Shown here: piece by piece, positions 7,682 to 18,164 of the stretch
Numbering within the stretch: the first letter of the stretch is position 1
Layout: the number at the start of each line of letters is the position of its first letter
Source: Leptospira idonii
Lineage (GTDB): Bacteria > Spirochaetota > Leptospiria > Leptospirales > Leptospiraceae
DNA: 64,000 bases
Direction: 5' to 3'
Assembly: GCF_004770995.1 (NCBI RefSeq)
Contig: NZ_RQHW01000078.1
Span: 104,344-168,343, forward strand
Position numbers and translations under genes: made by a program
Notes under the pieces: model-generated
Seen by the model: only the letters and a program-made list of their open reading frames with translations
Databases searched by the model: none
What the model was told of the DNA's origin: nothing

Positions 7682-8848
7682 ATGATTTGGAACCGATTTA
7701 GCCGCAACGGAGAAGCACTTTCCTTAGGATTCGTATTCCTATTCTCCTTCACCTCACTGATCTGGAACGGGAATTTTATGGTCAGAGGAATCGCCACCTT
7801 TCAAGGTGTAGGTGACTTTTTCTCGGGCTCATTCGATTCCTTCGGAAGTTTGATCAAAAGTTCATACAACAAACTTGAGTCATTCGAAAGAGTCAGGGAA
7901 GAAAGGGATTCCTGCCTGAACGTCATGGAGGAATACCGCCAATTGTCCAAAGACGTAGACCGATTGAAGGCGGAAAATGCCATCCTAAGACAAGAGTTAA
8001 ACTTTCCTCTTCGAAGCGATTATCCTTCCGTTCGAGCGGAAGTCCTCAGCGTAAGGCTGAACGCAATCTACAGAACCATCATCATCAATAAAGGAAGTGA
8101 AGTAGGAATCAAACCTTACATGCCTGTCGTAGCACGTGCGCTAGACGATAAAGGCAAATTCACGGAAGCACTCGTAGGAAAAATCATCGCAGTCTCCAAA
8201 GGTTCCGCAGTCGTACAACCTTTGATCAATTCCAACTTCTCTATGGGAGTCGCAGTGCCGGGCACGAACCTTTGGGCTTCTCTCAACGGAAACAGCGGTC
8301 GAGGAACGGAAGTTTTGTTAGACTATATCGATTCAGGAATCGTAATCGATCCGAAAGCGATCGGTTCCTTTCCTATGGGTCCTGTACAGCCGAACAATAC
8401 CGGAGGAAATTCTTTCTTCACGGAAGGTTTCAGTAAAATCGGAAAACCGGTATTCAGTTCCGGAGGATCAGGAGTTTATCCTCCCGGCATTCCTGTGGGA
8501 ATCATCGTAGAAGAAGGAGCCAGAAACGGATCCTTTAAGACGGCTTATGTGAGACCTTTCGTGGAATTCGACAACATCCAAAACGTAATCGTGCTGAAGA
8601 AACTTCCGGAAAAATGGAGAGAAGAATGGCCTGCGGAAAAAACGATTCAAATCGAAGGCCCTTATTTCGGAGAAATCGATTTTCCTAGAGAAAAAGACAA
8701 TACTCCGAAACAACAAAACATCCGTAAACCGACGCAAGGAACAAACACAAGGTCGAATCAAAATACGGGAAGAGAATCGACAACTAACCCTACTACTACG
8801 ACCACAACTCCTCCAGCAGATAACACTCCAGGGGAGGCAAATCCATGA
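7682..8848 (+). CDS. mreC: Rod shape-determining protein MreC
   Basis: A 388-residue membrane-anchored periplasmic scaffold of the elongation machinery. It has one N-terminal membrane segment ([17 protein letters not shown]), a coiled coil (about 60-110), then the two beta barrels typical of MreC ([33 protein letters not shown]). The C-terminal 50 residues are an unusual Thr/Asn/Pro-rich disordered tail. The mreD ATG overlaps its stop, and it is the first gene of mreC-mreD-mrdA-rodA. MreC links MreB filaments to the transpeptidase PBP2. Confidence 0.95.
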   Translation: MIWNRFSRNGEALSLGFVFLFSFTSLIWNGNFMVRGIATFQGVGDFFSGSFDSFGSLIKSSYNKLESFERVREERDSCLNVMEEYRQLSKDVDRLKAENAILRQELNFPLRSDYPSVRAEVLSVRLNAIYRTIIINKGSEVGIKPYMPVVARALDDKGKFTEALVGKIIAVSKGSAVVQPLINSNFSMGVAVPGTNLWASLNGNSGRGTEVLLDYIDSGIVIDPKAIGSFPMGPVQPNNTGGNSFFTEGFSKIGKPVFSSGGSGVYPPGIPVGIIVEEGARNGSFKTAYVRPFVEFDNIQNVIVLKKLPEKWREEWPAEKTIQIEGPYFGEIDFPREKDNTPKQQNIRKPTQGTNTRSNQNTGRESTTNPTTTTTTPPADNTPGEANP

Positions 8849-9360
8849 TCCTAGATAAAGTATTCATCGTTGTGGGAATGTTATTGTCCCACTTTCTCAA
8901 CGGCTCCAACATATTCGAATTAGGAAATGCGATTCGTCCGGACTTTATGGTCATCTTCGTCATTTTCTTTGCGTTCCGCAAAGGAGCCATGTACGGACTT
9001 TGGCTGGGATTTTTCGGAGGCCTTCTCACCGATACATCCTTAGGCGGAGAAATCGGTGCGGACAATGCAGTGTATTATAAGATAGGACTGCACTCATTAT
9101 CCTATTCCATTATAGGTTACATCATAGGTAAAGTGACAAGAAATGCATACACAGAAAACTATATATCCATCACAATCTATGTAATGGGTTTCACTTTCTT
9201 ATCCAGAGTGATCACTTATTTTCTTTTCTGGATGTTCTTTCACTCGAATCATTCCTATTCCTTTATTTATGTATCTTTATACAATGCATTCATCGGCCCC
9301 GCACTTTTCTTTTTCTTCACATGGGCCTACCGATTGGATCCGGATGAGGTGAGGCAATGA
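8845..9360 (+). CDS. mreD: Rod shape-determining protein MreD
   Basis: A 171-residue polytopic inner-membrane protein with about five hydrophobic helices. The [18 protein letters not shown] segment near residue 52 matches the MreD pattern. It starts inside the mreC stop (ATGA overlap) with GGGGAGG upstream, and its own stop overlaps the start of mrdA. It works with MreC in the elongation complex. Confidence 0.93.
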   Translation: MILDKVFIVVGMLLSHFLNGSNIFELGNAIRPDFMVIFVIFFAFRKGAMYGLWLGFFGGLLTDTSLGGEIGADNAVYYKIGLHSLSYSIIGYIIGKVTRNAYTENYISITIYVMGFTFLSRVITYFLFWMFFHSNHSYSFIYVSLYNAFIGPALFFFFTWAYRLDPDEVRQ

Positions 9361-11297
9361 GTCAATCCGCATCCGAGTTTCGTTTAGAAAATTCATTCCG
9401 AAGAAGACTTTATTTCTTCACTGGAATGATCGTATTCACACTTACTGCATACATCCTTCAGTTATTCAATCTGCAAGTGATCCAAGGAAGTGAAAACTCC
9501 CTAAAAGCGGAACGTTTCGTAAGAAGAAGTGAGTCTATCCCTGCGGACAGAGGGCAAATTTTCGACAGAAACTTCCTAACACCGGAAACTTCCCAGCCTC
9601 TCGTTTCCAACTCAGCCTCGTTAGATGTAATTCTCAACACAAGCCTTCTGAAAAACGATCCCAAAAAGGTAAAAGAATTCATCTATCGTTTCTGTGAAGC
9701 TCTTTCCATCCCGATCGCTTACTTCGAAAAAGACCTCCAAGAAAACCGTTTGATCAAAAAGATCAGAACCAGAGAACCTTTCGTGCTTCTGGAAGGAATT
9801 TCGAGAGAGCAACAGGAAAGGATCTTAGTTCTCGATAACATCAATCGTTATGTTTATTTAGTTTCCTCTCCTGCAAGAGTCTATCACATGGGACCCGCTC
9901 TTGCGCATGTTTCCGGTTATGTGGGAAAACCGACAACCAGCGATATTCAGGAAAAAGAAATCAAATCCTATCAATTGGTGGGAAAAGGAGGGATAGAATC
10001 CCTTTATGACACCATCCTAAGAGGGCAAGACGGTTTCCGAATCCAAAAAAGAAATACGGAAGGAAACATCGAAGAAGAAAGAGTCATAGAACATTCCGTT
10101 CCGGGAAACAACCTCATTCTAACGATCGACAGAGACATGCAGATCGCCGCCTATAAAGCGCTGAAAGGAGTAAGAGGAACAGTTCTAGCCCTTCGTCCCA
10201 CAACCGGCGAAATTCTTGCAATGGCGTCCAACCCTTCCTACGATCCGAACATTCTGTCCGGTAAAAACAAATTGGACAGATCCAATCACTTCGTAAGGGT
10301 CACAAACAACGGAGGGTTCTTAAATTTAGGAATCCAGTCGAAATTCCCTCCCGCATCCACATACAAAGTGCTCGTGGCGCTCGCAGCAATGGAGAGCGAA
10401 CATAAAATCAATTACGATCCCAAACAAACCTTTTCCTGCCCTGCGAGCTTCACTCTCAAGTCCACATTCAAAGGAGTTCCGGATCAGGTATTCTTGAACT
10501 GGGACAAAAAAAATCACGGAGAACTCAATCTAGCGCAAGCGATCGAAAAATCGAACTCGGTATATTTCTATCAACTGGGATATAAGTTGGGAGCGGAACC
10601 GATCCTCGCCTACTCAAGATTATTCGGTTTGGATAAAAAAACGGGAGTCGATCTTCCTGGTGAAATCACAGGTTTCATTCCTAGTTCCGAATGGAAAAAA
10701 AGAACCTATGGAAACAAATGGTTCGACGGAGACACGGTCAACCTTTCCATCGGGCAAGGGTTTTTATCGGTCACTCCTTTGGAGATGGCTCTCTTCTATA
10801 TGGCAATCATCAACAACGGAAAAATCTATAAACCGTACATTGTGTCCGAAATCCGCAGCCCTCTTGACAACTCAATCGTTCAAAAAACGGAACCGAGCAT
10901 CCTAAGAGACATTCCTTTGAAAAAGTCCACTGTGGAAGCCCTCAAAGAAGGACTCTACCTGGTAGGATATTCAGGAACCGCTTCAGGAGTACTCAACTCC
11001 TCCAGCCTCCCCGAGATTGCAGGAAAAACGGGAACAGCGCAAACAAGAAGAAGAGGAGCCTCCTCCTCCAACCACGCTTGGTTTATCGGTTATGCACCGT
11101 TCAACGCACCTCCGGAAAAACAGATTCTGGTGGCCGCTTTCGTAGAATATGGTGTAGGTGGTGCCGCATCAGCCGCCCCTGCCGCCAGAGAAATATTTAA
11201 AGCAGCATTCCCTCCCGGTTCTTATCCTAGAACGGATAGAACGAGAGCGAAGACGATGATGGAAGAAGAAGCTCCTGTTGAGGAGGAAGCATTTTAA
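9357..11297 (+). CDS. mrdA: Penicillin-binding protein 2, peptidoglycan DD-transpeptidase
   Basis: A 646-residue class B PBP that cross-links peptidoglycan during elongation. It has one N-terminal membrane helix, then a PBP dimerisation domain (RGQIFDRNF near residue 60). The transpeptidase domain has all three active-site motifs: STYK in [18 protein letters not shown] in [12 protein letters not shown], and KTG in [10 protein letters not shown]. The C-terminus ends in an acidic tail ([13 protein letters not shown]). It overlaps mreD by 4 bases, and rodA starts 1 base after its stop, a tight elongasome operon. Confidence 0.96.
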   Translation: MSQSASEFRLENSFRRRLYFFTGMIVFTLTAYILQLFNLQVIQGSENSLKAERFVRRSESIPADRGQIFDRNFLTPETSQPLVSNSASLDVILNTSLLKNDPKKVKEFIYRFCEALSIPIAYFEKDLQENRLIKKIRTREPFVLLEGISREQQERILVLDNINRYVYLVSSPARVYHMGPALAHVSGYVGKPTTSDIQEKEIKSYQLVGKGGIESLYDTILRGQDGFRIQKRNTEGNIEEERVIEHSVPGNNLILTIDRDMQIAAYKALKGVRGTVLALRPTTGEILAMASNPSYDPNILSGKNKLDRSNHFVRVTNNGGFLNLGIQSKFPPASTYKVLVALAAMESEHKINYDPKQTFSCPASFTLKSTFKGVPDQVFLNWDKKNHGELNLAQAIEKSNSVYFYQLGYKLGAEPILAYSRLFGLDKKTGVDLPGEITGFIPSSEWKKRTYGNKWFDGDTVNLSIGQGFLSVTPLEMALFYMAIINNGKIYKPYIVSEIRSPLDNSIVQKTEPSILRDIPLKKSTVEALKEGLYLVGYSGTASGVLNSSSLPEIAGKTGTAQTRRRGASSSNHAWFIGYAPFNAPPEKQILVAAFVEYGVGGAASAAPAAREIFKAAFPPGSYPRTDRTRAKTMMEEEAPVEEEAF

Positions 11298-11298
11298 T

Positions 11299-12813
11299 AT
11301 GGCAGAACGTAATACGGAAAGGCTCGATTATTTTTTAGTTTTCTCGGTTTTCATCGTGGCATTGGCGGGAGTACTTACACTCTATACCCAGGAAGCTAAC
11401 GCAGCGGATGCATTGGGAAGATGGTACAAACAGTTCGCATTCGTATTTATCGGATTGATAGGAATGTGGTTCATGTCCAGAATCAACTATCAGTTGATCG
11501 GTTCCTATGCACTTTTTATCTATTTGTTTTCCATCCTTCTGTTGATCTTAACTCTGATCCCTGGAATCGGATACCTTCCCTCCGGAAGGGGAGCTAGATC
11601 CTGGTTGAAACTGGGTCCGATCACCTTACAAGCTTCCGAATTTTCCAAATTGGCCACAGTGATTCTTTTGGGACAATACTTGGTTCTTCGGGAAAAGGAA
11701 ATGCACAAGATCACGGTTCTCATCGTTCCGTTTATCATTTGTTTGGTTCCGATGCTTTTCATCATACTGCAGCCCGACTTCGGAACAGCGGTATCCTTTC
11801 TTCCAATGCTTTTCACCATGCTCTTTTTGGGAGGAGCGGATATTCTGCACGTAGGCTCCCTTTTAACTTTCGGGGGAATTTCCCTGATGGTTCCGATGTA
11901 TCTGGCATATTCTCGTTTAACATTAGTTCAACCTATGATCGACCTTCTCCGCAAGGAAAACAAGTTGGAACTTGCTTCCTTAGTCACTCAAGTGCAGGGA
12001 AAAATTTGGCCGATCTTGGACGGGAAAAAAATTCCAGGTTCGGAGCTGGCAGGATTCAGCAATCCCAAAAACATACAGATGATCAAAGAAGCAGCCGATG
12101 TAGTAAGAGACGAATTCGGCAGCATAGGATTTAAAATTTTATCCAACGAAGCTTTCATGATCGGATTCGGAGTGATGTTGTCCCTCATCAGTTTGGGGAT
12201 GATCTTCGTTCGAATCGCAAGAGGTTCCAAACACCTCAGAAATTATTATATTACGATCGGAATCTTAGGTCTTTCCATCTTGTCCGCAGTGGCAGTTCAT
12301 AAATCCATTCCCTTCCGAGAAAACCAGGTCATTCGTCTAACAGCGTTTCTAAATCCGGATCAATTCAAACAAGGAGCGGGCTATCAATTGCGTGCTTCCA
12401 AACCTGCGGTAGGTTCCGGTAAAATATTCGGAAAAGGTTTTTTCCACGGAGAGATGACGGAAGGAAGAGTTCCTCACGTACCTGAAGCGGGAACGGACTT
12501 TATCTTCGCCTCTTGGGCGGAACAAACAGGTTTTTTCGGAAGTGTCCTTCTTCTATTCTTTCTCATGTCCATTCCTCTCAGAGGACTACAGATCAGTTTT
12601 GAAAGTAAGGATAGGTTCGGCTCCCTTCTCGCTGCAGGGATCGTAGCCATGATTTTCTTTCACATTGCCATCAATGTAGGGATCGTTATCGGGCTTCTCC
12701 CAGTAACAGGTGTTCCACTTACTTTTATGAGTTACGGAGGTTCCCACTTGGTGATGGCGATGACGGCAGTAGGGATCATTCTTTCTATCAAAAAACGTAA
12801 GTTCGCCAACTAA
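11299..12813 (+). CDS. rodA: RodA peptidoglycan glycosyltransferase with a large internal insertion
   Basis: A SEDS-family polymerase that extends glycan strands together with PBP2. Family motifs include [30 protein letters not shown], and [18 protein letters not shown] near the end. At 504 residues it is well above the usual 370-400. The excess lies in an insertion at roughly residues 200-330 (about nt 11900-12290), between LQPDFGTA and the [15 protein letters not shown] loop, containing soluble helical sequence and an extra hydrophobic pair. The start is ATG 11299, just after the mrdA stop, with GAGGAGG upstream. A TTG-initiated frame from 11278 is less likely. Confidence 0.94.
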   Translation: MAERNTERLDYFLVFSVFIVALAGVLTLYTQEANAADALGRWYKQFAFVFIGLIGMWFMSRINYQLIGSYALFIYLFSILLLILTLIPGIGYLPSGRGARSWLKLGPITLQASEFSKLATVILLGQYLVLREKEMHKITVLIVPFIICLVPMLFIILQPDFGTAVSFLPMLFTMLFLGGADILHVGSLLTFGGISLMVPMYLAYSRLTLVQPMIDLLRKENKLELASLVTQVQGKIWPILDGKKIPGSELAGFSNPKNIQMIKEAADVVRDEFGSIGFKILSNEAFMIGFGVMLSLISLGMIFVRIARGSKHLRNYYITIGILGLSILSAVAVHKSIPFRENQVIRLTAFLNPDQFKQGAGYQLRASKPAVGSGKIFGKGFFHGEMTEGRVPHVPEAGTDFIFASWAEQTGFFGSVLLLFFLMSIPLRGLQISFESKDRFGSLLAAGIVAMIFFHIAINVGIVIGLLPVTGVPLTFMSYGGSHLVMAMTAVGIILSIKKRKFAN

Positions 12814-12818
12814 TTCGA

Positions 12819-13604
12819 ATGAGTATCAAATCGAAAAAGATTCTCGCAAGCGACGACTTCTTCACGGAAAAAGTCAGACTGGAAGCCGAATTTATCGATT
12901 TTGAGAAAAAGATATTAGAAGCGAACGAACATCTAGTAAATATAGAAGAGAGCTTACAGAAGATGTTGGCTCTCTCCGAAGAGAACCAAACCGTTTACTT
13001 TTTACAAAGAGTCAAAAAACTCCATGTTGCCTTTCATACTCTACGCCACCACAAAGGGTACAACAAAGAAGATTTCGATCCGATCTACCATGTATTGAAT
13101 AAGATCGTAAACGAAGATAAAATCGAATTCTTAGATTCCGCTCTTAAAAACAGAATCGCAAAAGTAGCAAGAACCCTTTCCGTTTCCGAAGACAAACCTT
13201 CCAGGTCCAAACAGGAAGATCTTTCCGGTAAAGACGTTTTCACCTCGTTTGTGTTAGAAGGCACTCACTTCTTAGTTCCTAAACTTCCTCACCGCATTCT
13301 GAAAAACATTCCCGCATTCAAATCCAAAATGATGATCAAAAAGAAAGTGGTGCCTTTGTTTCCCGGACCTGGGTTCGTTCTTTCTGAAGACAGTCCGAAA
13401 GAAAACAAAAAGAAAGTTTTGGTTTTAAAATTGGATTCTACAAGAGAAGAAGGATTTTATTTCGATCGTCTGGAAGAAGATTGGGCGATTTCCAAAGAAT
13501 CCATTCTATCCCTTCTCAAGGAAGAAAAGACGAACGGAAAAATTATGGGTAAAATCAGAAGGAAAGGGATCCATTACCACCTAATTCGCGTTGGCGGCAA
13601 ATAA
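12819..13604 (+). CDS. Conserved-looking hypothetical protein downstream of rodA
   Basis: A 261-residue cytoplasmic protein beginning 5 bases after rodA. The first 130 residues are charged and helical, with a probable coiled coil (about 20-60). The C-terminal half looks beta-rich (FVLEGTHFLVPKLPHRIL, VVPLFPGPGFVL, IRRKGIHYHLIRVGGK). I do not recognise the family. Position and codon use like rodA suggest it belongs to the same transcript. No Shine-Dalgarno is obvious, so translational coupling is possible. It converges on ribF with 4 bases between. Confidence 0.75.
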   Translation: MSIKSKKILASDDFFTEKVRLEAEFIDFEKKILEANEHLVNIEESLQKMLALSEENQTVYFLQRVKKLHVAFHTLRHHKGYNKEDFDPIYHVLNKIVNEDKIEFLDSALKNRIAKVARTLSVSEDKPSRSKQEDLSGKDVFTSFVLEGTHFLVPKLPHRILKNIPAFKSKMMIKKKVVPLFPGPGFVLSEDSPKENKKKVLVLKLDSTREEGFYFDRLEEDWAISKESILSLLKEEKTNGKIMGKIRRKGIHYHLIRVGGK

Positions 13605-13608
13605 ATTC

Positions 13609-14535
13609 TTAATTCAAAATCCCTAAACTTGTTTTTTTATCCTGCTCCAGTTGTTTTTTCAAAGACTCGATTCCATCGAACTTCACTTCATCCCTGATTT
13701 TCTGCACCAACTGAATTTGAACGGTTTGACCGTATAAATCTTCCGAAAAATCGAATAAGTTCACTTCCACATGAAGTTTCTCTCCGTCGAAGGTAGGATT
13801 TTTTCCAACATTCACCATCGACTTAAATTTACGAGAACCTACAATCGTATAACAAGAATAAACACCGATAGCAGGAAGAAGCCTTTCTTCAGGGATCGAT
13901 AAATTGGCGGTAGGGAAACCGATGGTTCTTCCTCTTTTCGCTCCGTCGGTCACTACACCTTCCAAATGATACAATCTTCCCAAAAGACGGTTGGCTCTGT
14001 CGATTTCTCCCGATTCCAAAAACTTACGAATCTGGGAGCTGGAAATTTTTTCTTCTCCTTCGGAGACTGCATCCTTTTGTTCCACATCGTATCCGAATTT
14101 TGAGGAGTTATCCTGCAGAAGTTGAAAGTCTCCCCTTCTCCCCGCTCCGAAAAAATGATTATAACCTATAACGATGTGTTTGGCATTTAACCCTTGTATA
14201 ATGATTTTTTCCAGAAAATCTTCCGCACTCATTCTGGACAATGCTTCCGTGAACTCTAAAACGATGAGATAGTCGATTCCGAATTCTTCGATTAACTTTT
14301 GTTTCTCTACCTGAGTCGTTAGGTATTTGAAGTTTTGTTTTTTTCCAAGCACTACGGAAGGATTGGGAAAATAGGTTACCACCACGGAAGGGATGCCTTT
14401 TTGTTTGGCGACCTCTACCGTACGATCCAAGAGGGTTCTATGTCCCAAATGAATCCCATCGAAATTCCCCAAGGTTAAAGAAGAACCGGACGGAAAGGTT
14501 TCATGGAATGAGCTTGTGGAATTAATTATTTTCAA
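13609..14535 (-). CDS. ribF: Bifunctional riboflavin kinase/FAD synthetase RibF
   Basis: About 308 residues that make FMN and then FAD from riboflavin and ATP. The N-terminal nucleotidyltransferase has TLGNFDGIHLGHRTLL and GYNHFFGAGRRGDF, followed by ISSSQIRKFLESGEI. The C-terminal flavokinase has RGRTIGFPTANLSI and SMVNVGKNPTF. No ATG is available at the N-terminus. TTG at 14535 (MKIINSTSS) gives the usual RibF length, while a TTG at 14580 would overlap the divergent gene. It is usually near truB, which is not present here. Confidence 0.93.
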   Translation of the reverse strand: MKIINSTSSFHETFPSGSSLTLGNFDGIHLGHRTLLDRTVEVAKQKGIPSVVVTYFPNPSVVLGKKQNFKYLTTQVEKQKLIEEFGIDYLIVLEFTEALSRMSAEDFLEKIIIQGLNAKHIVIGYNHFFGAGRRGDFQLLQDNSSKFGYDVEQKDAVSEGEEKISSSQIRKFLESGEIDRANRLLGRLYHLEGVVTDGAKRGRTIGFPTANLSIPEERLLPAIGVYSCYTIVGSRKFKSMVNVGKNPTFDGEKLHVEVNLFDFSEDLYGQTVQIQLVQKIRDEVKFDGIESLKKQLEQDKKTSLGILN

Positions 14536-14571
14536 GGTATGATGGGAATACTTTTCCGATAGAAAAATAAG

Positions 14572-15141
14572 GTGCTGCAATTGAAACTAAAGTCCATTCT
14601 TCTTACGGCAATCTTTTTCTCATTTCTCTTTCCTTGGATGGAAATTTCAACGGAAGCCCCGAACATTCCAGTGAAAGAGTTCACCATTGAAGAAGGGCTT
14701 CTTCCGGAAGACAGTGCCAGTTTCCCTGAACTCAAAACCTGGGCCATCTATCAGTTTTATGAATTGGAACCGGATGGGGCGGACTTAGGAATCCAAGATT
14801 ATATTTGTAGAATGATTCCAGAAACCGGTTTGCGTTTTCTATTAGAGAAGAATCCTAAAAACTCATCCACTGTGTTTCTTTATCTGGATCTCACTCGTTA
14901 TGTCCCAAGAAAAGAAGCCAGATTCAAATCGAGAAAGCTGGAAATCAAAGTGAATGGAAGGATGAAAACGGAAGTTTACATCAGCAAAAATAGAAATTTT
15001 AAGAACCCTGTGGAGATTTCTTTAGAACCGTTCGAATTTCCGGATGGGAAAATCTATGTAGAACTCACTCCTAGCAAAAATGAGTCGGGAAGATTTTGGG
15101 GAATCTGGGATGCGTTTATTTTGGAGAATCGGTTGAGATGA
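14572..15141 (+). CDS. Exported hypothetical protein
   Basis: A 189-residue protein with a signal peptide (SILLTAIFFSFLFPW). The remainder is beta-rich (LEIKVNGRMKTEVYISKNRN, KIYVELTPSKNESGRFWG), resembling a periplasmic or surface beta-sandwich. The start is probably GTG 14572 after AATAAGG; TTG 14581 is the alternative. It is divergent from ribF and converges on the STAS gene end to end. Family not recognised. Confidence 0.75.
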   Translation: MLQLKLKSILLTAIFFSFLFPWMEISTEAPNIPVKEFTIEEGLLPEDSASFPELKTWAIYQFYELEPDGADLGIQDYICRMIPETGLRFLLEKNPKNSSTVFLYLDLTRYVPRKEARFKSRKLEIKVNGRMKTEVYISKNRNFKNPVEISLEPFEFPDGKIYVELTPSKNESGRFWGIWDAFILENRLR

Positions 15142-15486
15142 TTAAACTGCGTATTTTTCGCGGTATTCGTCTTCACTGATGGTTTGGAAATAACTAGTTA
15201 ACCCGGCAACTTTAAACACTTTCTCGATCGCAGGCTTCATATTGGCAATAGAGAAGCGACCTTTCAACTCCTGGACATAATTCAGTTGTTTGATCAGCAT
15301 TCCGATTCCGGAAGAATCGATGTAGTTGAGTTTTTCCAAATTCACCACCACATGCAGATTTTCCGTTTGGATTTGAGGAATATTGGCTTCGAGAAAGTTC
15401 TTAAAGTCCAGGGAAGTGTAAATATCCAAACTTCCAGCAATGCTGATAACGTGGGCATCTGCATTTTTCTTCAAATTGATTTCCAT
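15142..15486 (-). CDS. STAS domain anti-sigma factor antagonist
   Basis: A 114-residue single STAS domain like SpoIIAA/RsbV. The switch segment LNYIDSSGIGMLIKQLNYV (near residue 53) holds the serine that a partner kinase would phosphorylate. Members control anti-sigma kinases by reversible phosphorylation. The start at 15486 (MEINLKKNADAHV) has AGGGAG upstream; the frame is open further to 15561. A SpoIIE-type phosphatase that could act on such a protein is encoded at 42885. No anti-sigma kinase is adjacent. Confidence 0.9.
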   Translation of the reverse strand: MEINLKKNADAHVISIAGSLDIYTSLDFKNFLEANIPQIQTENLHVVVNLEKLNYIDSSGIGMLIKQLNYVQELKGRFSIANMKPAIEKVFKVAGLTSYFQTISEDEYREKYAV

Positions 15487-15608
15487 GTGGGGGCTCTCCC
15501 TACAAGGTTTTGGTTGGTGATTTTTATTCAACCTTATTTTTGAACAAATTAATGATTTCATTTCAAAAGTCGAAAATAGATATAGAGACTAGAAACTCGG
15601 GAGTTCGT

Positions 15609-16334
15609 ATGCGCATTCTATACGCAATCATCATTTTACTCGTCGGCACAATGGGGCTTTTCGCCGCCGATGAAAACAATCAAAAGAACGTCAGCCAATC
15701 TGACGCATTCAAATTGAATCCGGACGGAAGCATTGCCCTCATTCCCTACAATGCAAAACAACAAGAACGTATGGATAAACTCGCCAAAGAAGTCGACGGA
15801 TACCATGCGCAAATCAATGAAAAATTGAAATTTCTTAACTATGAAAAAAAGGTAAAAGATTCCCGTTACGGACAAGTCGGTTATGCGAGAGAAATCAAAC
15901 TTCCTTATGAACCTAACTATGTTCAACACAGCCGCTACGTTATGAAACTGAAAGGCGGCGGCGGTGCGGAAGGAGGAGGATTCTCTTTGGACGAAATCAG
16001 CTTCTGGACCAGAAAATCCCTTACTTCCAAAAATAAGGAGCCTGTCACTACTTACCGCGACTTGAAAAACTCTGTTGCAGGAGGAGGAGTGAAAGGATTG
16101 GTACTTTCCGTACGGACTGTAACGATTGCGGATGACAATACCAACACTTATGAATTGGAAAAGATCGCCTCTCCTTGGGAAAGACTTCGTTTAGCAAGCG
16201 CATACAGAGACAGATTGATCGAAGTTTTGAGAACCATCGACCGCTACATTATGGCGAAAGGAAAATTGGAAGCTACGGAAATAGGCGAATCCATTTTGGA
16301 AGTCAGCATCGGCGGAGACTTTCAAGAACCGTAA
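15609..16334 (+). CDS. Exported hypothetical protein
   Basis: A 241-residue protein with a clear signal peptide (MRILYAIIILLVGTMGLFAA, cleavage about residue 20). The mature part is charged and largely helical, with a glycine-rich loop (KLKGGGGAEGGGFSLDE) and a conserved-looking C-terminal helix (SPWERLRLASAYRDRLIEVL). It probably works in the periplasm. I do not recognise a named family. GGGAG lies at a good distance from the ATG. The J-domain gene follows 15 bases after its stop, so the two are likely cotranscribed. Confidence 0.8.
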   Translation: MRILYAIIILLVGTMGLFAADENNQKNVSQSDAFKLNPDGSIALIPYNAKQQERMDKLAKEVDGYHAQINEKLKFLNYEKKVKDSRYGQVGYAREIKLPYEPNYVQHSRYVMKLKGGGGAEGGGFSLDEISFWTRKSLTSKNKEPVTTYRDLKNSVAGGGVKGLVLSVRTVTIADDNTNTYELEKIASPWERLRLASAYRDRLIEVLRTIDRYIMAKGKLEATEIGESILEVSIGGDFQEP

Positions 16335-16349
16335 AAAAGGCAAGGTGGT

Positions 16350-17045
16350 ATGAAAAAACGCATTCCACCTTTTATTGACTATTACGAAGCATTAGAACTT
16401 CCTTACGGCGCGACTGCGGAAGCGATCAAATCGAACTTCCGCAAGTTGGCCAAAATATTCCATCCGGACAATACTGAAACAGGTTCGGAGGAATCTTTCC
16501 TTAAAATTTTATCCGCCTATCAAGTATTAAGTACGGGCAAACGTTCCGTTTACGATGAAATTTATAAAAAAATCCAAGCTGCTCGTTTTTTAAAGGAACA
16601 AGTCAGTCTCTCTTCTCCCATCATACTTCCGCCTTCTCGCGTTAGTTTTTCTACGGGGATTTTAGATCTTGCGAAACGAGGTTTGATGAGAAAAGGATTT
16701 CGGACGAAAGACAGAAGAAAGGTAACCGGAATCAATTACGACATTATCATCCGCATCAAAGAGAGAGAAACATTCCGGAGAATCATCGCCACAATCCCCT
16801 TAACGGTTCGAATCGTTTGCAGGGATTGTATGGGAGGAAATCCTCACTGCCCTGCTTGCAACGGTGCGGGAAGTTATAAAAGTTCCCGCAATCTAAAGGT
16901 GGAATTCCCGCCTAGCACCCTTCAAAACAACAGACTGTTCGAATTCGATCTTTCCAAGTTCAGACCCGATTCGTTCACTCATTTCAAAAAGAAACTGCTG
17001 AAGGTGAAGCTCCAAATAGAGAAAAAAATAACCCTTGCGGTTTGA
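16350..17045 (+). CDS. J-domain (DnaJ-like) protein with one zinc-finger-like cysteine block
   Basis: A 231-residue cochaperone-like protein. Residues about 8-72 form a J domain with the Hsp70-activating HPD in KIFHPDNTE. Further on, CRDCMGGNPHCPACNGAG (about 150-167) has two CxxC pairs, half the DnaJ cysteine-rich domain, before a beta-rich C-terminal piece. It is therefore shorter than a classical DnaJ, which has four CxxC pairs and about 375 residues. It presumably recruits DnaK to a specific client. It sits between an exported protein gene and manA. Confidence 0.88.
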   Translation: MKKRIPPFIDYYEALELPYGATAEAIKSNFRKLAKIFHPDNTETGSEESFLKILSAYQVLSTGKRSVYDEIYKKIQAARFLKEQVSLSSPIILPPSRVSFSTGILDLAKRGLMRKGFRTKDRRKVTGINYDIIIRIKERETFRRIIATIPLTVRIVCRDCMGGNPHCPACNGAGSYKSSRNLKVEFPPSTLQNNRLFEFDLSKFRPDSFTHFKKKLLKVKLQIEKKITLAV

Positions 17046-17069
17046 AGGGGGAGAGATAAGGAAGTAGGT

Positions 17070-18086
17070 ATGACATCCATCCCTCCTCTTCTTTCTTTTC
17101 AGCCCATCTATAAGGAAAAAATCTGGGGAGGGAGAAAATTAAAAACGGTTCTGGGCAGGGAAATCCCGGAAGGGAATATCGGAGAATCCTGGGAAATTTC
17201 AGACTACGGACAAGACGTCTCCCAAACATCTAACGTCGATTATAATCAATTATCTTTCAGAGAAATTTACAATAAACACACTCCTGAAATTTTAGGAGCC
17301 GCTTTTTCAAACCAACCCTTTCCTCTTCTTGTAAAAGTCATAGATGCTTCTGAAAAACTTTCCGTCCAGGTTCATCCTGACGATTCCTATGCGGAAAAAT
17401 ACGATCCTAGCTCTGCAGGAAAAAAGGAATGTTGGCTGGTGGTATCCGCCGAACCCGGTGCGGAATTAGTAGTGGGTTTCGAAAAAGACTGCGACAAGGA
17501 AACTTACAAACATTTGGTGAATTCGAACCAAGCGGAGACGGTTTTAAAAAAATGGAAAGTGAAACCGGGGGATGTATTTCTATTGAATCCCGGAACCATC
17601 CATGCCATAGGAGCGGGAGTTTTACTTTTGGAAGTCCAACAGTCTTCCGATTCCACCTATAGAGTTTACGACTACGGAAGATTGGGCGACGACGGAAAAC
17701 CGAGAGATCTTCATTTGGAAAAAGCCCTTGCCGTTTTGAATTTCAAAGCATCTAACGGAAGTGAGTTGCAACAAAAGGAACTCATCTCCTATTTTCCCTT
17801 CCCTCGTTATCTTCATACCTCCAATGATAAATTCAGGTTGGAATCCTGGATTTTGAAACAAGCGCAATACATTCGCCTCTCTTCTCTTTCGGAACCGAAT
17901 TCCTTCGGAATGATTCATGTCATCCAGGGAGAAGTCGTTTATGCGCAAGACAGGCTCGTCTTTAAAAAAGGGGACAGCTTTTTAGTGACCGCTTCCGGGT
18001 TTCAAAACGATACCGAAATTCTGGTTTCTCCCGATACGGAACTGGCTTTTATGGGTCCGGGTACGGATTGGGTGAAATGGAAATAA
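17070..18086 (+). CDS. manA: Mannose-6-phosphate isomerase, type I
   Basis: A 338-residue cupin-fold zinc enzyme interconverting fructose-6-P and mannose-6-P, feeding GDP-mannose and surface polysaccharide. Recognisable features are PIYKEKIWGGRKLKTVLG at the N-terminus, the metal site SVQVHPDDSYAEKYD, AGKKECWLVV, and GTIHAIGAGVLLLEVQQSSD with the catalytic region. The length suits the short bacterial class. The start has GGAAGTAGG upstream. Confidence 0.93.
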   Translation: MTSIPPLLSFQPIYKEKIWGGRKLKTVLGREIPEGNIGESWEISDYGQDVSQTSNVDYNQLSFREIYNKHTPEILGAAFSNQPFPLLVKVIDASEKLSVQVHPDDSYAEKYDPSSAGKKECWLVVSAEPGAELVVGFEKDCDKETYKHLVNSNQAETVLKKWKVKPGDVFLLNPGTIHAIGAGVLLLEVQQSSDSTYRVYDYGRLGDDGKPRDLHLEKALAVLNFKASNGSELQQKELISYFPFPRYLHTSNDKFRLESWILKQAQYIRLSSLSEPNSFGMIHVIQGEVVYAQDRLVFKKGDSFLVTASGFQNDTEILVSPDTELAFMGPGTDWVKWK

Positions 18087-18110
18087 ATAACTGACTTAGT
18101 TCATTTATTT
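18081..18110 (+). terminator. Probable terminator overlapping the manA stop
   Basis: AAATAAATAACT (18081-18092) pairs with AGTT-C-ATTTATTT (18098-18110), leaving one bulged base and a GACTT loop. The stem includes the manA stop codon. It is AT-rich and lacks a long T tract, so moderately supported. Confidence 0.45.
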
Positions 18111-18164
18111 ATCTTGCATACTGACTGAGAGTCATTTTATTTTGGCAGAATCGAGGAATTTGCC

